Positions 16,843-25,467 are shown, counted from the stretch's first letter. The stretch: 64,000 nucleotides of DNA from Paenibacillus silvestris (GCF_009882985.1 NZ_WTUZ01000002.1:272-64271), one strand, 5' to 3'. Notes: generated from the sequence alone by a model not told the origin. Translations and numbers: made by a program.

Positions 16843-19120
16843 TACGTATGCGAAAAAGTGGATCATTCGTCCCGATGGTGAAGAGAAGGTCACGGGGAGG
16901 CTCCAATACCTCACGGATTTGACAGCACCGGGTATGCTGCATGGGAAAGTGCTGCGAAGCAAGTACCCGCACGCGTGGATACTCTCTATAGATACGAGCA
17001 AGGCCAAAGCGACCGCGGGCGTTCGCGCCGTTATTACAGCTGAGGATGTGCCGGGCATGAACTTGTTCGGCATTGCCTTTCCCCATCAGCCTGTCCTGTG
17101 CCAAGAACGTGTTCGTTATATTGGTGATGCTGTGGCGGCTGTAGCAGCGGATACAGAGGAAATCGCCGAGTATGCACTTAGTTTAATAGAAGTTGTCTAT
17201 GAGCCGCTGCCTGTTGTAGACAATCCAGAAACGGCGCTGGACGAAGGGACTGTGCTCCTTCATCCGGATGGCAACCTGCTGCATCGCACGCATTTGAAGC
17301 AAGGTGAGGCGGAGACTGCTTTTGCAGAGTGTGCGCACATTGTAGAGGAGACCTATTACACTCCGAGGCAGATGCACACGTACATGGAAACGGAGGGCGG
17401 TCTCTTCATTCCGGGTAAAGACGGCCGACTGACGGTATACTCGCCAACGCAGCACGGCTATAAGGATCGGATGCAGTTAGCCCGTATTCTCGCTATGGAA
17501 GAAGAGCAGATTCGGGTAGTCTCTAGTCCCATTGGAGGATCATTCGGCGGGAAGGATGAGCTGAATGTGCAGCCATTCGGTGCCTTGCTTGCGCTAATGA
17601 CTGGAGCGCCAATCAAAATGCACAATTCTCGGAGGGAATCGGTCATTGCCGGGATCAAGAGGCATCCGATGCGGATCACCATGAAGACGGGAACAGATGC
17701 AAGTGGACATCTCATCGCACATCAGGTCAGCATCCTAGCAGATACAGGTGCTTACGCAACGCTCGGTTGTGAGGTGCTGAACTTTGCAACTGAACATGCT
17801 ATAGGGCCTTATACGATTCCTCATATAGATGTAAAAGGGACTAGTGTTTATACGAATAACGGCGTATCCGGGGAGTTTCGGGGCTTTGGCGGCAATCAGG
17901 TGATTTTTGCCGTGGAGAGTCAGATCGAGCGTCTGGCCGAGAAGCTCGGGATGGATGCTTGGGAGCTGCGCAAGCTGAATCTGCGTGCACCGAGCGATCC
18001 CGGGCCGATGGGGCAAGAGATTGTGCCGACCGAAGGTGCTAGCCAGGTCTGGCACAAAGCGCAGGAATCGCCGCTCTGGGCGAAGCGTGGCAAGTCGCAC
18101 GCGAGCGCGCAGGAACCGTGGCTGCGCCGAGGCGTCGGCGCTTCGATGGTGATGCACGGGGCCGGCCTCGGCCTCGGCATCCCGGATCACTCCGGCGGAC
18201 GCATCGAGCTCACGCCGGAGGGCAAGATCCAGGCCTCCTTCGGCTTCGAGGAGTTCGGGCAAGGGCTTTACGCAGCACTCACGCTGATGCTGCAGGACTG
18301 CTTCGGCTGCGCCGCCGATGACATCCGTATCGTCATCGGCGATACCGATCGCGTGCCGATCAGCGGCTCGAGCACGGCGTCCCGCGCCACCACGATGATG
18401 TGGCGCGCTCTGCAGCGGCTGAAGCCGCCGTTCGTGCAGGCGCTGCTGGAGCAGGCTGCTGAGCTGGGCGGCTTCGCGCCGGAGGAGCTGACAACCGGCG
18501 TAGGCGGACTCCATCGCAGTGGCGATGGGGCGGGGCGGCCGGTTGTGACGTATGCGCAGTTGGCGGCAGCTGCCGATCAGGCAGCGAAGCCGATCCTGGC
18601 GCAGACCGTGTTTGACTACCCGACGACACCGGCGGGGCAGGTCGGAGCGCATTACTTGTACTCCTACGCCGCAGCCGTCGTGGAGGTGGAAGTGAACATG
18701 CTGACAGGGCGGGTGAGGGTAATTCAAACCGATCACGTTATTGCTGCAGGGCCTGTCATTAATCCGATGGGTTTCCTCGGTCAAATCGAGGGAGGAAGCG
18801 TAATGGCCTTGGGCTTCACATTAACGGAGGACGCTGCTATGCAGATGAGCTCCTATGTGAGGCATAATTTGGACACTTATCTGATTCCAACTTTTCGAGA
18901 TAGTCCTCAGTCGATTCGTGTGGAAGCGATTGAAGAATTACCCGAGGGCGATACATTTGGCCCGCGTGGGGTAGGCGAAATCGGCAGCGTCGGATTGGCG
19001 CCGGCGATTACGGCAGCAGTTCGGCAAGCAACGGGCATATGGGTGAACCGGCTGCCGATTTCACCAGAACACATCGTGCAGTCCATCGATTGGTTAGAAG
19101 GGGTGGAGGCCATTGATTAA
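16826..19120 (+). CDS. pucD: Xanthine dehydrogenase molybdenum-binding subunit
   Basis: This 764-residue large subunit of xanthine dehydrogenase oxidises hypoxanthine and xanthine to urate. The N-terminal a/b hammerhead domain begins PDGEEKVTGRLQYLTD. The cofactor-binding domain has IGGSFGGKDE near residue 235, GVSGEFRGFGGNQ near 345 and RGVGEIGSVGLAPAITAA near 715, which carries the catalytic-type glutamate. The segment from about 17980 to 18650 is visibly richer in G+C than the ends of the gene, and this explains long open antisense frames there. It is coupled to pucC by a 17-bp overlap and to pucE by 8 bp. Confidence 0.93.
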   Translation: MLLGRDTYAKKWIIRPDGEEKVTGRLQYLTDLTAPGMLHGKVLRSKYPHAWILSIDTSKAKATAGVRAVITAEDVPGMNLFGIAFPHQPVLCQERVRYIGDAVAAVAADTEEIAEYALSLIEVVYEPLPVVDNPETALDEGTVLLHPDGNLLHRTHLKQGEAETAFAECAHIVEETYYTPRQMHTYMETEGGLFIPGKDGRLTVYSPTQHGYKDRMQLARILAMEEEQIRVVSSPIGGSFGGKDELNVQPFGALLALMTGAPIKMHNSRRESVIAGIKRHPMRITMKTGTDASGHLIAHQVSILADTGAYATLGCEVLNFATEHAIGPYTIPHIDVKGTSVYTNNGVSGEFRGFGGNQVIFAVESQIERLAEKLGMDAWELRKLNLRAPSDPGPMGQEIVPTEGASQVWHKAQESPLWAKRGKSHASAQEPWLRRGVGASMVMHGAGLGLGIPDHSGGRIELTPEGKIQASFGFEEFGQGLYAALTLMLQDCFGCAADDIRIVIGDTDRVPISGSSTASRATTMMWRALQRLKPPFVQALLEQAAELGGFAPEELTTGVGGLHRSGDGAGRPVVTYAQLAAAADQAAKPILAQTVFDYPTTPAGQVGAHYLYSYAAAVVEVEVNMLTGRVRVIQTDHVIAAGPVINPMGFLGQIEGGSVMALGFTLTEDAAMQMSSYVRHNLDTYLIPTFRDSPQSIRVEAIEELPEGDTFGPRGVGEIGSVGLAPAITAAVRQATGIWVNRLPISPEHIVQSIDWLEGVEAID

Positions 19121-19598
19121 TACAACGTATGTACTGGAGTGCTCCATTAACGGGAAGGAAATTGCGATTCCGGTTCCTGCTTCCAAGCGGATGTCAGATA
19201 TTTTAAGAGACGACCTGCGATTAACCGGAACCAAAGTGTCTTGTGAGATTGGACGATGCGGCGCCTGTATGGTGCTGCTTGATGGAAAGCCGGTAAATGC
19301 GTGTCTATTAATGGCTTATCAAGCGGCAGGCAAGCAGGTGACCACGATTGAAGGGATATCTGGAGGGGAAACGCTGCATCCTGTTCAACAAGCCATGTTA
19401 GAGGAAGGAGGGCTGCAGTGCGGTTATTGTACCGCAGGGATGGTTGTTACGTTAACGGCCTTGTGGGCCAAAAATCCCGCCCCGACGAGAGCGGAGGCCG
19501 AGCAAGCGCTGTGCGGCAATTTATGCCGGTGCACCGGTTATGAAGGGATTTTCAGAGCAGTAGAACGATGTGGTTTGTCGATAAAAAGAGAGGGGTAG
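19113..19598 (+). CDS. pucE: Xanthine dehydrogenase iron-sulfur subunit
   Basis: This 161-residue small subunit carries two 2Fe-2S clusters. The plant-ferredoxin-like N-terminal domain has CEIGRCGACMVLLDGKPVNAC; the helical C-terminal domain has CGYCTAGM and CGNLCRCTGY. It takes electrons from the molybdenum site and passes them to the FAD subunit. The start is TTG 19113, supported by GGTGGAGG at 19102-19109; no ATG or GTG is available in that position. It overlaps pucD by 8 bp. Confidence 0.92.
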   Translation: MINTTYVLECSINGKEIAIPVPASKRMSDILRDDLRLTGTKVSCEIGRCGACMVLLDGKPVNACLLMAYQAAGKQVTTIEGISGGETLHPVQQAMLEEGGLQCGYCTAGMVVTLTALWAKNPAPTRAEAEQALCGNLCRCTGYEGIFRAVERCGLSIKREG

Positions 19599-19606
19599 AA
19601 GCCATA

Positions 19607-20758
19607 ATGCCAAAAAAATGGATGTTGTCCTTAACTGCTATCTTCCTAATGATCCTATCCGCTTGCTCCAGTTCACCTACATCAACGACGAGCACCACGA
19701 CAGCACCAGCAAGCTCCCCTGCGGCAGCTTCGACGGCAAGCACGGCCCCTGCAACAACCGAGAAAAAACTTCCTAGAGTCGCCTTCGTTTATATTGGTGT
19801 ACCCGGTGACGGAGGCTGGACTTATGAGCATGATCAAGGCCGCTTGATGATGGAGAAAGAGCTGGGCATCAAAGCGACTACGGTTGAAAATATTCCTGAG
19901 GGCCCAGATGCGGAGCGGGTTTTCGAAGAGTTGGCTCAGAAAAACGATATCATTTTCGGAACCTCTTTCGGCTATATGGATCCGATGTATAACGTGGCGC
20001 AGAAGCATCCGAATGTGAAATTCCTGCATGCCACAGGCTACAAAACATTGCCTAACATGGGCACGTACATGGGACGCGAGTATCAGAGCGCCTATCTTGT
20101 CGGCATGGCCGCCGGCAAAATGACCAAAAACAATCATATGGGCTATGTCGGCGCATTCCCGATTCCAGAGGTCATTTATACCATTAATGCTTTCACTTTA
20201 GGAGCGCAAAGCGTAAATCCGAACGTAGACGTCTCCGTCGTTTGGAGTAATACCTGGTTCGACCCGGCAACGGAGAAACAGGCGGCTATTTCACTTTTGG
20301 ACAAAGGCGTTGATGTGCTGGCTGCCTACCAAGATTCGCCTGCGGGGATTCAAGCGGCTGCTGAGCGCAAGGTCTGGGGGATCGGCAACGATTCCGACAT
20401 GGGTCGGTTCGCACCGGAAACTTACATTTCCAACCCGAAATGGAATTGGGGCCCCTACTATGTGAAGGCTGTAAAAAGCGTCATGGATGGCACTTGGAAA
20501 TCAGAAGCTTACTTCGGCAGCATGAAGGAAGGCATCACGGAAATCGCACCGCTTGGCAAAAATGTGCCGGCTGACGTGAAGGAGCTTGTCGAGAAGAAAA
20601 AGCAGGAGATCTTGGCAGGAACCTTCGATGTGTTCCAAGGCCCGATTGTCGATCAGGACGGCAAAGTCCGATATGAGCAGGGGAAAAAGATGACCGATGA
20701 AGAAATCCTGGGTACAACTTGGTTTGTTAAGGGCATTAAAGGTGTCATTCCGAAATAA
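19607..20758 (+). CDS. nupN: BMP-family purine/nucleoside-binding lipoprotein
   Basis: This 383-residue lipoprotein has a signal peptide ending at the lipobox LSAC (Cys about 21), a Ser/Thr/Ala-rich linker to about residue 55, and then a BMP/PnrA-type binding domain (PRVAFVYIGVPGDGGWTYEHDQGR, KNDIIFGTSFGYMD, YMGREYQSAYLVGMAAG). Such proteins deliver purine nucleosides or related compounds to NupOPQ-type permeases. Those permeases are 14 kb upstream at 1820-5458, so the importer is split across the cluster. ATG 19607 follows AGAGAGGGG. The aromatic-rich sequence around NPKWNWGPYY is unusual for nucleoside binders and may reflect another ligand. Confidence 0.9.
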   Translation: MPKKWMLSLTAIFLMILSACSSSPTSTTSTTTAPASSPAAASTASTAPATTEKKLPRVAFVYIGVPGDGGWTYEHDQGRLMMEKELGIKATTVENIPEGPDAERVFEELAQKNDIIFGTSFGYMDPMYNVAQKHPNVKFLHATGYKTLPNMGTYMGREYQSAYLVGMAAGKMTKNNHMGYVGAFPIPEVIYTINAFTLGAQSVNPNVDVSVVWSNTWFDPATEKQAAISLLDKGVDVLAAYQDSPAGIQAAAERKVWGIGNDSDMGRFAPETYISNPKWNWGPYYVKAVKSVMDGTWKSEAYFGSMKEGITEIAPLGKNVPADVKELVEKKKQEILAGTFDVFQGPIVDQDGKVRYEQGKKMTDEEILGTTWFVKGIKGVIPK

Positions 20759-20782
20759 TGAGGAAAGGTTGTGTAGGGGACG

Positions 20783-21760
20783 ATGACGATACAAGATAAG
20801 ACTCTTCTTGATGAATGGCATCCGGTATTGTTGTCGTCGACGCTGACGGATCGACCGGTTCCTGTTGTTGTGCTGGGGGAGAAAGTGGCTGTTTTCCGCA
20901 CCTCTGACGGCGTTCACGCCTTCAAAGACTTGTGCATTCATCGGGGTGTGCCGCTCTCACTCGGCAAAGTTAAGGGGAATGAACTCGTCTGCGCCTATCA
21001 TGGCTGGTCATTTAGCAGCTGCGGGTCGTGCACGCGAATTCCTTCGCTGCCTGCTAATCGGGCTATTCCCTTGAAGGCAAAAGCTTTTGTCTACACCTGT
21101 GTGGAAGCGCATGGATTTGTCTGGGTTTGCTTGGGGACGCCGGCAGGCCCGCTGCCAAGGGTGAGTGCTTATATCCCGGAAGGCTTCAAAGAAGTATGGA
21201 TGGGGCCGTATACCCTGCAAGCCGCAGGGCCTCGCATTATTGAGAATTTCCTCGACGTATCCCACCTTATGTTTGTTCATGAGGGTCATCTGGGCGATAG
21301 TGATTATGCTGAAATTGGCGATTATCAGGTACATGAGGAGAACGGTGTCCTCACCTCGGAGGAAATCGTCGTCTACCAACCCGATCCCGATGGGACGGGG
21401 CGTGGGGTACATAGCCGTTACGTGTATGAAGTGTATGGCCCGCTGAGTGTTGCTTTTACCAAAAGAGATCGGGATACGGATCATATCTTCCGTTTGTTCC
21501 TCATGGTGCTCCCGGAATCCGAGCAGCGCAGCCAGGCTTTCATGCTTAAGCAGCGGAATTATGCGTATGAGGAGCCGGATGAGACGTTCATCCAGTTTCA
21601 GGAGATGTTGATCGAGCAGGATCGTGAAATGGTCGAAAATCAGAAGCCGGAGCTGCTGCCGCTTGATCTTCAGGCGGAGCTGCATTTGAGCACGGACCGA
21701 TTAAGTATTGCTTATCGCAAGCGGCTTCGGGAATTGGGTGTGACGTTTGGGACGGCGTAG
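20783..21760 (+). CDS. Rieske non-heme iron oxygenase
   Basis: This 325-residue protein has an N-terminal Rieske 2Fe-2S domain (C51-x-H53 and C70-x2-H73) and a C-terminal catalytic domain with the mononuclear iron motif ENFLDVSHLMFVH (D158, H161, H166). The family hydroxylates rings or removes N- and O-methyl groups and needs a separate reductase, which is not found nearby. As the last gene of the xanthine dehydrogenase operon it may act on a purine, as HpxD of Klebsiella (hypoxanthine/xanthine) or NdmA-C (methylxanthines) do. The substrate is inference. It starts 24 bp after the BMP gene. Confidence 0.85.
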   Translation: MTIQDKTLLDEWHPVLLSSTLTDRPVPVVVLGEKVAVFRTSDGVHAFKDLCIHRGVPLSLGKVKGNELVCAYHGWSFSSCGSCTRIPSLPANRAIPLKAKAFVYTCVEAHGFVWVCLGTPAGPLPRVSAYIPEGFKEVWMGPYTLQAAGPRIIENFLDVSHLMFVHEGHLGDSDYAEIGDYQVHEENGVLTSEEIVVYQPDPDGTGRGVHSRYVYEVYGPLSVAFTKRDRDTDHIFRLFLMVLPESEQRSQAFMLKQRNYAYEEPDETFIQFQEMLIEQDREMVENQKPELLPLDLQAELHLSTDRLSIAYRKRLRELGVTFGTA

Positions 21761-21844
21761 TTTGTAGTTGTGATATGAGTGGGGCTATCGAAGGGGCTGG
21801 GAGGCCTTTTTGGTAGTCTTTTTTGCATGGTGAGCCGCGGATAT

Positions 21845-22026
21845 GGGAACTGTGGTTCTTTATTTTTGCGATTTAGAGTTGTTTGGACGCCAAGGGGAAC
21901 TATGATCCGTTATATGAGCGAGATTGGGCGAAATGAGGGTGAATTTGAGGGAATAAGGGAATGTAGTTCCGTTTGTACAGTGATTTGTGTGATACTTGCT
22001 GAAATAGCGGACTCTAGTTCCTTTTA
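21845..22026. repeat. Cluster of GGGAACT-type short repeats, locus 1
   Basis: Related words occur at 21845 (GGGAACTGTGGTTC), 21894 (GGGGAACTATGATCCGTTAT), 21956 (GGGAATGTAGTTCCG) and, reversed, at about 22001-22026 (GCGGACTCTAGTTCC). The same family occurs at 60920-61100. The segment 21761-22049 holds no gene that I can support. Confidence 0.55.
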
Positions 22027-22049
22027 ACATGATCTTTATCTATGTTGAT

Positions 22050-22202
22050 TCACTTTGTGGGTTCGGAAAGTCCATCAATGAGGATTTCTCGCCGTATTAG
22101 TTCATTCAAGAGAAGTTCTATGAATTCTTCTTCGAGCTCTAATTCTATCGCTTCCAAATAAGCCTTAATTAAACTATCAAGGCTTAGTGAGTGTAAGTAC
22201 AT
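22050..22202 (-). CDS. sda: Sporulation histidine kinase inhibitor Sda
   Basis: This 50-residue protein reads LSLDSLIKAYLEAIELELEE and then EFIELLLNELIRREI, a clear match to B. subtilis Sda (SDELLIESYFKATEMNL then DFIELIENEIKRR). Sda folds as a helical hairpin and blocks autophosphorylation of sporulation kinases when DNA replication is disturbed. ATG 22202 follows GAGGTAGG at close spacing. The gene starts 21 bp after the stop of the upstream unknown gene, so the two are probably one operon. The last few residues (GLSEPTK) are beyond the conserved part. Confidence 0.88.
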   Translation of the reverse strand: MYLHSLSLDSLIKAYLEAIELELEEEFIELLLNELIRREILIDGLSEPTK

Positions 22203-22223
22203 CTTCCTACCTCTTTCATGTTG

Positions 22224-22658
22224 TCATCGTTTTCTTCCATTTTTAATTAATGTCATCCTTCGGGAATGGCGCAGCCATGTGTAGTAACTTCGTAGATCGC
22301 GCAGCTCTATACTTTCGCTCATTTTCCCGAGGAAAGTAATCACGATCATTTTGTGCAAGGGGTCTCCTAGTAGATCTGTCTCTGTCTCATCGACGACAAA
22401 TTGAGCGACAAAAAGCAAATCATCGTCTATCACATAGACATCTTCTTCGTTCCTGTAATAAGAAGCGATGCTGCCGCTCTTTAGCTTTTCCCACAGTAAA
22501 GCATAAATTTCATCGAGTTGGGTCGATTCGTTACCAAGGCGAGTGCGATATCGGCTGTGCGCATGGTGGGTAATGATGATGTCGACGACTTTTTTATCGG
22601 CGAGTTTGATATAGAAGGGGTCGTAGGTACTCCATCGATTCATTGTTTTATCTCTCAT
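22224..22658 (-). CDS. Unknown protein upstream of sda
   Basis: I do not recognise this 144-residue protein. It is soluble, with a basic motif ITHHAHSRYRTRL near residue 30, an acidic central part (EEDVYVIDDDLLF) and a basic C terminus (RRMTLIKNGRKR). The His-Arg-Arg pattern followed by a short helix is faintly like small RelE-type toxins or DUF4258 proteins, but this is not strong enough to name it. ATG 22658 is preferred over TTG 22676 because AGAGGAG lies at correct spacing. It is the first gene of a two-gene unit with sda. Confidence 0.7.
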   Translation of the reverse strand: MRDKTMNRWSTYDPFYIKLADKKVVDIIITHHAHSRYRTRLGNESTQLDEIYALLWEKLKSGSIASYYRNEEDVYVIDDDLLFVAQFVVDETETDLLGDPLHKMIVITFLGKMSESIELRDLRSYYTWLRHSRRMTLIKNGRKR

Positions 22659-22815
22659 ACCTAGATCTCCTCTCAACTCTGAATAAGATGATTATATGAA
22701 TTTCCATATATATACTAATTATCATATAATTTGTTTCACTTCTTCACATCGCAAATGTATAGGGATTGTATGCAAACTTTTTGCGCGAAGATGTAAAATA
22801 TGTGCGTGAAAATGC

Positions 22816-22861
22816 AAAAAAGATTGCATAACAGCTAAATGCTGGTTATACAATCCTTTTT
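22816..22861. terminator. Terminator after comX
   Basis: AAAAAAGATTG (22816-22826) pairs with CAATCCTTTTT (22851-22861), with inner ATAACAGC/GCTGGTTAT pairing broken by single unpaired bases. It can act on both strands and lies just beyond the comX stop on the minus strand. Confidence 0.8.
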
Positions 22862-22888
22862 GTTTTTGGTAAAATAAGGTTGGTGAAA

Positions 22889-23071
22889 TTACCACCAGTT
22901 ACAGATCGGCTCTGTTTGTTTCTTTTCTTTAATTGTAAAGGTTTTCATTACCGCCGCCGTTTCCTCTTTAGAAATACCAGCTAATAGAGGAGTTGAAACT
23001 TGATTTAGCTCGATATTTTTAAGCATGTGTACGACATCGTGCAGTTTCGGGGCTAACTGAATGTTCAGCAT
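22889..23071 (-). CDS. comX: ComX-like quorum-sensing pheromone precursor
   Basis: This 60-residue peptide contains STPLLAGISKEETAAVMKTF and ends TEPICNWW. The central part aligns with B. subtilis ComX (ACLIGFDVQETETIIKAY), and both have tryptophan near the C terminus, the residue that ComQ prenylates. Here two tryptophans (W59, W60) are the last residues, preceded by C57, which differs from the W-G-D end of B. subtilis ComX. ATG 23071 is chosen over the longer open frame because GAAGGGAG lies just upstream and the longer form would run into comP. It is divergent from comP with 71 bp between the starts, and a comQ-like gene lies downstream of comA. Identity rests on alignment by eye plus context. 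Confidence 0.85.
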   Translation of the reverse strand: MLNIQLAPKLHDVVHMLKNIELNQVSTPLLAGISKEETAAVMKTFTIKEKKQTEPICNWW

Positions 23072-23142
23072 ATTAGGACTCCCTTCATATATCTTAGTAA
23101 TTGCTAGATATATTGTATCAAATAGTTGGAGGTATGTGGAAG

Positions 23143-25467
23143 ATGAGAAAAAGTAAAATGTATATATTTGTCGTAAGTATTTTAGTCCTAGTATTTTTAC
23201 AATTATGGTGTTCTTCGGTGACATTCCATCATCCTTATGTTGGTATATATATATCATTAAATAACCAAGAGCAATGGGAAGTGGTTGAGTCTCACCCTGA
23301 GAGTGCAAGCGCGAAGTTAGGTATTGCGGTAGGGGATATTGTTAAACTAATTGACGGGTTACCTCCAGAAGAATCACAGTTTGTCGTGAAATGGGGAGCT
23401 ATCGAACAGGCAGATACATTGCTTATTTCGAAAAATGGGCTGGATAGCGAGTATCGTGTGGAGAGCAGCACAACGATCTATGATATGATCCCGCTGGTTG
23501 AAGAGTTTGTCTGCCTATTTCTAGCGGGCATTCTCTTATTGAAATTACGTCGCTCACAGTCAGCAAGGTTGCTTGCCGCGGTATTTTTAACGATGGCTGT
23601 TATTTATATGAGCCTTGGTGCCTCGATACGAGGAGATCTAGTTGGAAAACTATTAATAGCGAACTTTATGACAATATTGCCTGTTGTGTTTTTACATTTT
23701 ATTGTCGTGTTTTTTATTGAAAAGGGAGAAGTACAATTATCTACTCGATTCATTAAGTACTTGTACGCCATTTTGTTAGCCGGGGTTATGCTAAGAGTGC
23801 TATATTTTTTCCCATCGATGCAAAAGTTGTATCGTTTGGACGGTTCCATAACATTAGGGGTATTCATTATTGGCTTCTTAATTAATATAAGTGTAATAGC
23901 CTTTATGTATTTTAAAGTGCGGAAACAACACAGTTATTTATCAAGCATAGTGAAAAGTGTGTGTTTCTCGCTATTTATTTCTATTTTCCCGATCATCTGC
24001 TTATCTTTTTTACCTAAAATTTTTCTGGGAATTTGGGTTATTGATGGGATTTACACAAGCTGGATCATTATGTTATTTCCCATTTCTTTTATTTACTTAA
24101 TTGCTTCCAATCAACTTTATGATATTGGTCTTGTCGTTCGTCGGTTTTTATTCGCGGGTCTTATGGCAATCATACCTGTTAGTTTATTTACGGGGGCGTA
24201 TGCCTTTCTATTTAGCAATGAAGTGAACGAGAAGCAGATTTTATTTGTTTTCATAGGATCGACAATACTGGTTTCCCTATTGCTCTATGCAGCTGAATAT
24301 TGGACAACTCGCCTAGAACCTTTTCTTTTCCCTAAGAAGCATGTTTTGCAACAAGCATTAAAGAAGATCTCTAAAAGCCTAGGTGCTATCTCAACTCTTA
24401 GAGAGTTGAAAGATATTATCCTTGTAGACATTGTGAACACGATGCAAGTTTCAGGAGGTGCGATTGTTTTTCTGCATAGGGATGAGATAGAAATTATTAC
24501 GCAAGGTGAAATTGATGATGTAGAAATCGAACAGCTAGTGAAGGGGTCAACCTTACTTAATCATCCTGACTACACAAGTATAGAGATGTCGGGGCATGAG
24601 GCATACACAGGCTATTTGATCATGACGCGCAAAAAAACCAACACATTCATCTCAAAAGAAGAGAAGCAGTGGCTCGAACTCATTACTTCATATTTGGAAA
24701 TCAGCTTGGAGAATGTGCACTTAATTCGCAAGCTAACGGTTAATTTACAGCAGTTTGCAGCTCAACTTCCGAATGAGGGGGTAGCGCAAGATATCCAATG
24801 GTTTCGCAAAGTGATGTTTGAGCTTCAAGAAGAAGAAAGGATTCGTATTGCGACGGATTTGCATGATACGACGATGCAGGATTTATTTTTCCTTAAAAGG
24901 AGAATTTCCTCCATTGCTGATAATGGTACTTTGACAAAGACTGATCAAGATCAGTTAAATAATATGAATAATTTCGTTGATATGATTAATGCAAGTTTGC
25001 GTCAGAGCTGCTTCGAGCTTAATCCGCATTTATTGAGAGAAGTCGGGTTGATTCAGACTTTACAAATGTATATTGAGAAGGAGGCATACACGACTTCATT
25101 CGAACTTTCCATTGAAATCAGTCCTGCTTCTAGTATTGAAAGTAGAGATTTGCAGACAAAACGTCATATATTCCGTATTGTTCAGGAGCTATTAAATAAT
25201 GCAAAGAAGCATTCACAGGCAGAAAGAGTCAGATTTGTAGTTGAAGAAGCTAATGAGCAATTTTATTTACACTATGAAGATGATGGCGTTGGCTTTAATG
25301 AGCTTAATGAAGGAGTACAAAAGGAAATCGGGGCATCAGGCATGGGGATCGAACAAATAAAAAGTAGGGTTATACATATGGATGGTAAGATGGATCTGAA
25401 TACGCTGAAAGGGAAGGGCATGACGTTTAAAATGTGGATTCCGGTTGAGGAGGTCAGTTCTGTATGA
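23143..25467 (+). CDS. comP: ComP-like membrane sensor histidine kinase
   Basis: This 774-residue kinase has one N-terminal membrane helix, a PDZ-like extracytoplasmic segment (about residues 30-95, SASAKLGIAVGDIVKLIDGLPP), then some seven membrane helices to about 410, and a GAF-like linker. The kinase part has HisKA_3 motif ERIRIATDLHDTTMQDLF (H574) and an ATPase domain with ELLNNAKKHS, DDGVGF and GASGMGIEQIKSR. Size and layout match B. subtilis ComP (769 residues), which detects modified ComX. ATG 23143 is used because GGAGG is at 23128-23132; ATG 23134 is too close. The 4-bp overlap with comA couples translation. The gene looks AT-rich compared with its neighbours. Confidence 0.92.
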   Translation: MRKSKMYIFVVSILVLVFLQLWCSSVTFHHPYVGIYISLNNQEQWEVVESHPESASAKLGIAVGDIVKLIDGLPPEESQFVVKWGAIEQADTLLISKNGLDSEYRVESSTTIYDMIPLVEEFVCLFLAGILLLKLRRSQSARLLAAVFLTMAVIYMSLGASIRGDLVGKLLIANFMTILPVVFLHFIVVFFIEKGEVQLSTRFIKYLYAILLAGVMLRVLYFFPSMQKLYRLDGSITLGVFIIGFLINISVIAFMYFKVRKQHSYLSSIVKSVCFSLFISIFPIICLSFLPKIFLGIWVIDGIYTSWIIMLFPISFIYLIASNQLYDIGLVVRRFLFAGLMAIIPVSLFTGAYAFLFSNEVNEKQILFVFIGSTILVSLLLYAAEYWTTRLEPFLFPKKHVLQQALKKISKSLGAISTLRELKDIILVDIVNTMQVSGGAIVFLHRDEIEIITQGEIDDVEIEQLVKGSTLLNHPDYTSIEMSGHEAYTGYLIMTRKKTNTFISKEEKQWLELITSYLEISLENVHLIRKLTVNLQQFAAQLPNEGVAQDIQWFRKVMFELQEEERIRIATDLHDTTMQDLFFLKRRISSIADNGTLTKTDQDQLNNMNNFVDMINASLRQSCFELNPHLLREVGLIQTLQMYIEKEAYTTSFELSIEISPASSIESRDLQTKRHIFRIVQELLNNAKKHSQAERVRFVVEEANEQFYLHYEDDGVGFNELNEGVQKEIGASGMGIEQIKSRVIHMDGKMDLNTLKGKGMTFKMWIPVEEVSSV

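Noticed and set aside
17735-18784. 349-codon open frame on the minus strand
   Set aside because: It lies opposite pucD in the G+C-rich part, has His/Arg-rich composition without a known motif, and pucD is certain in that region.
21785-21828. Terminator after the Rieske gene
   Set aside because: T-runs are present but the preceding sequence forms only a weak four-base stem.
22889-23308. 139-codon version of the comX frame
   Set aside because: The extra 79 codons run into comP in the opposite strand and lack a ribosome site; the 60-codon form has GAAGGGAG and ComX-like length.
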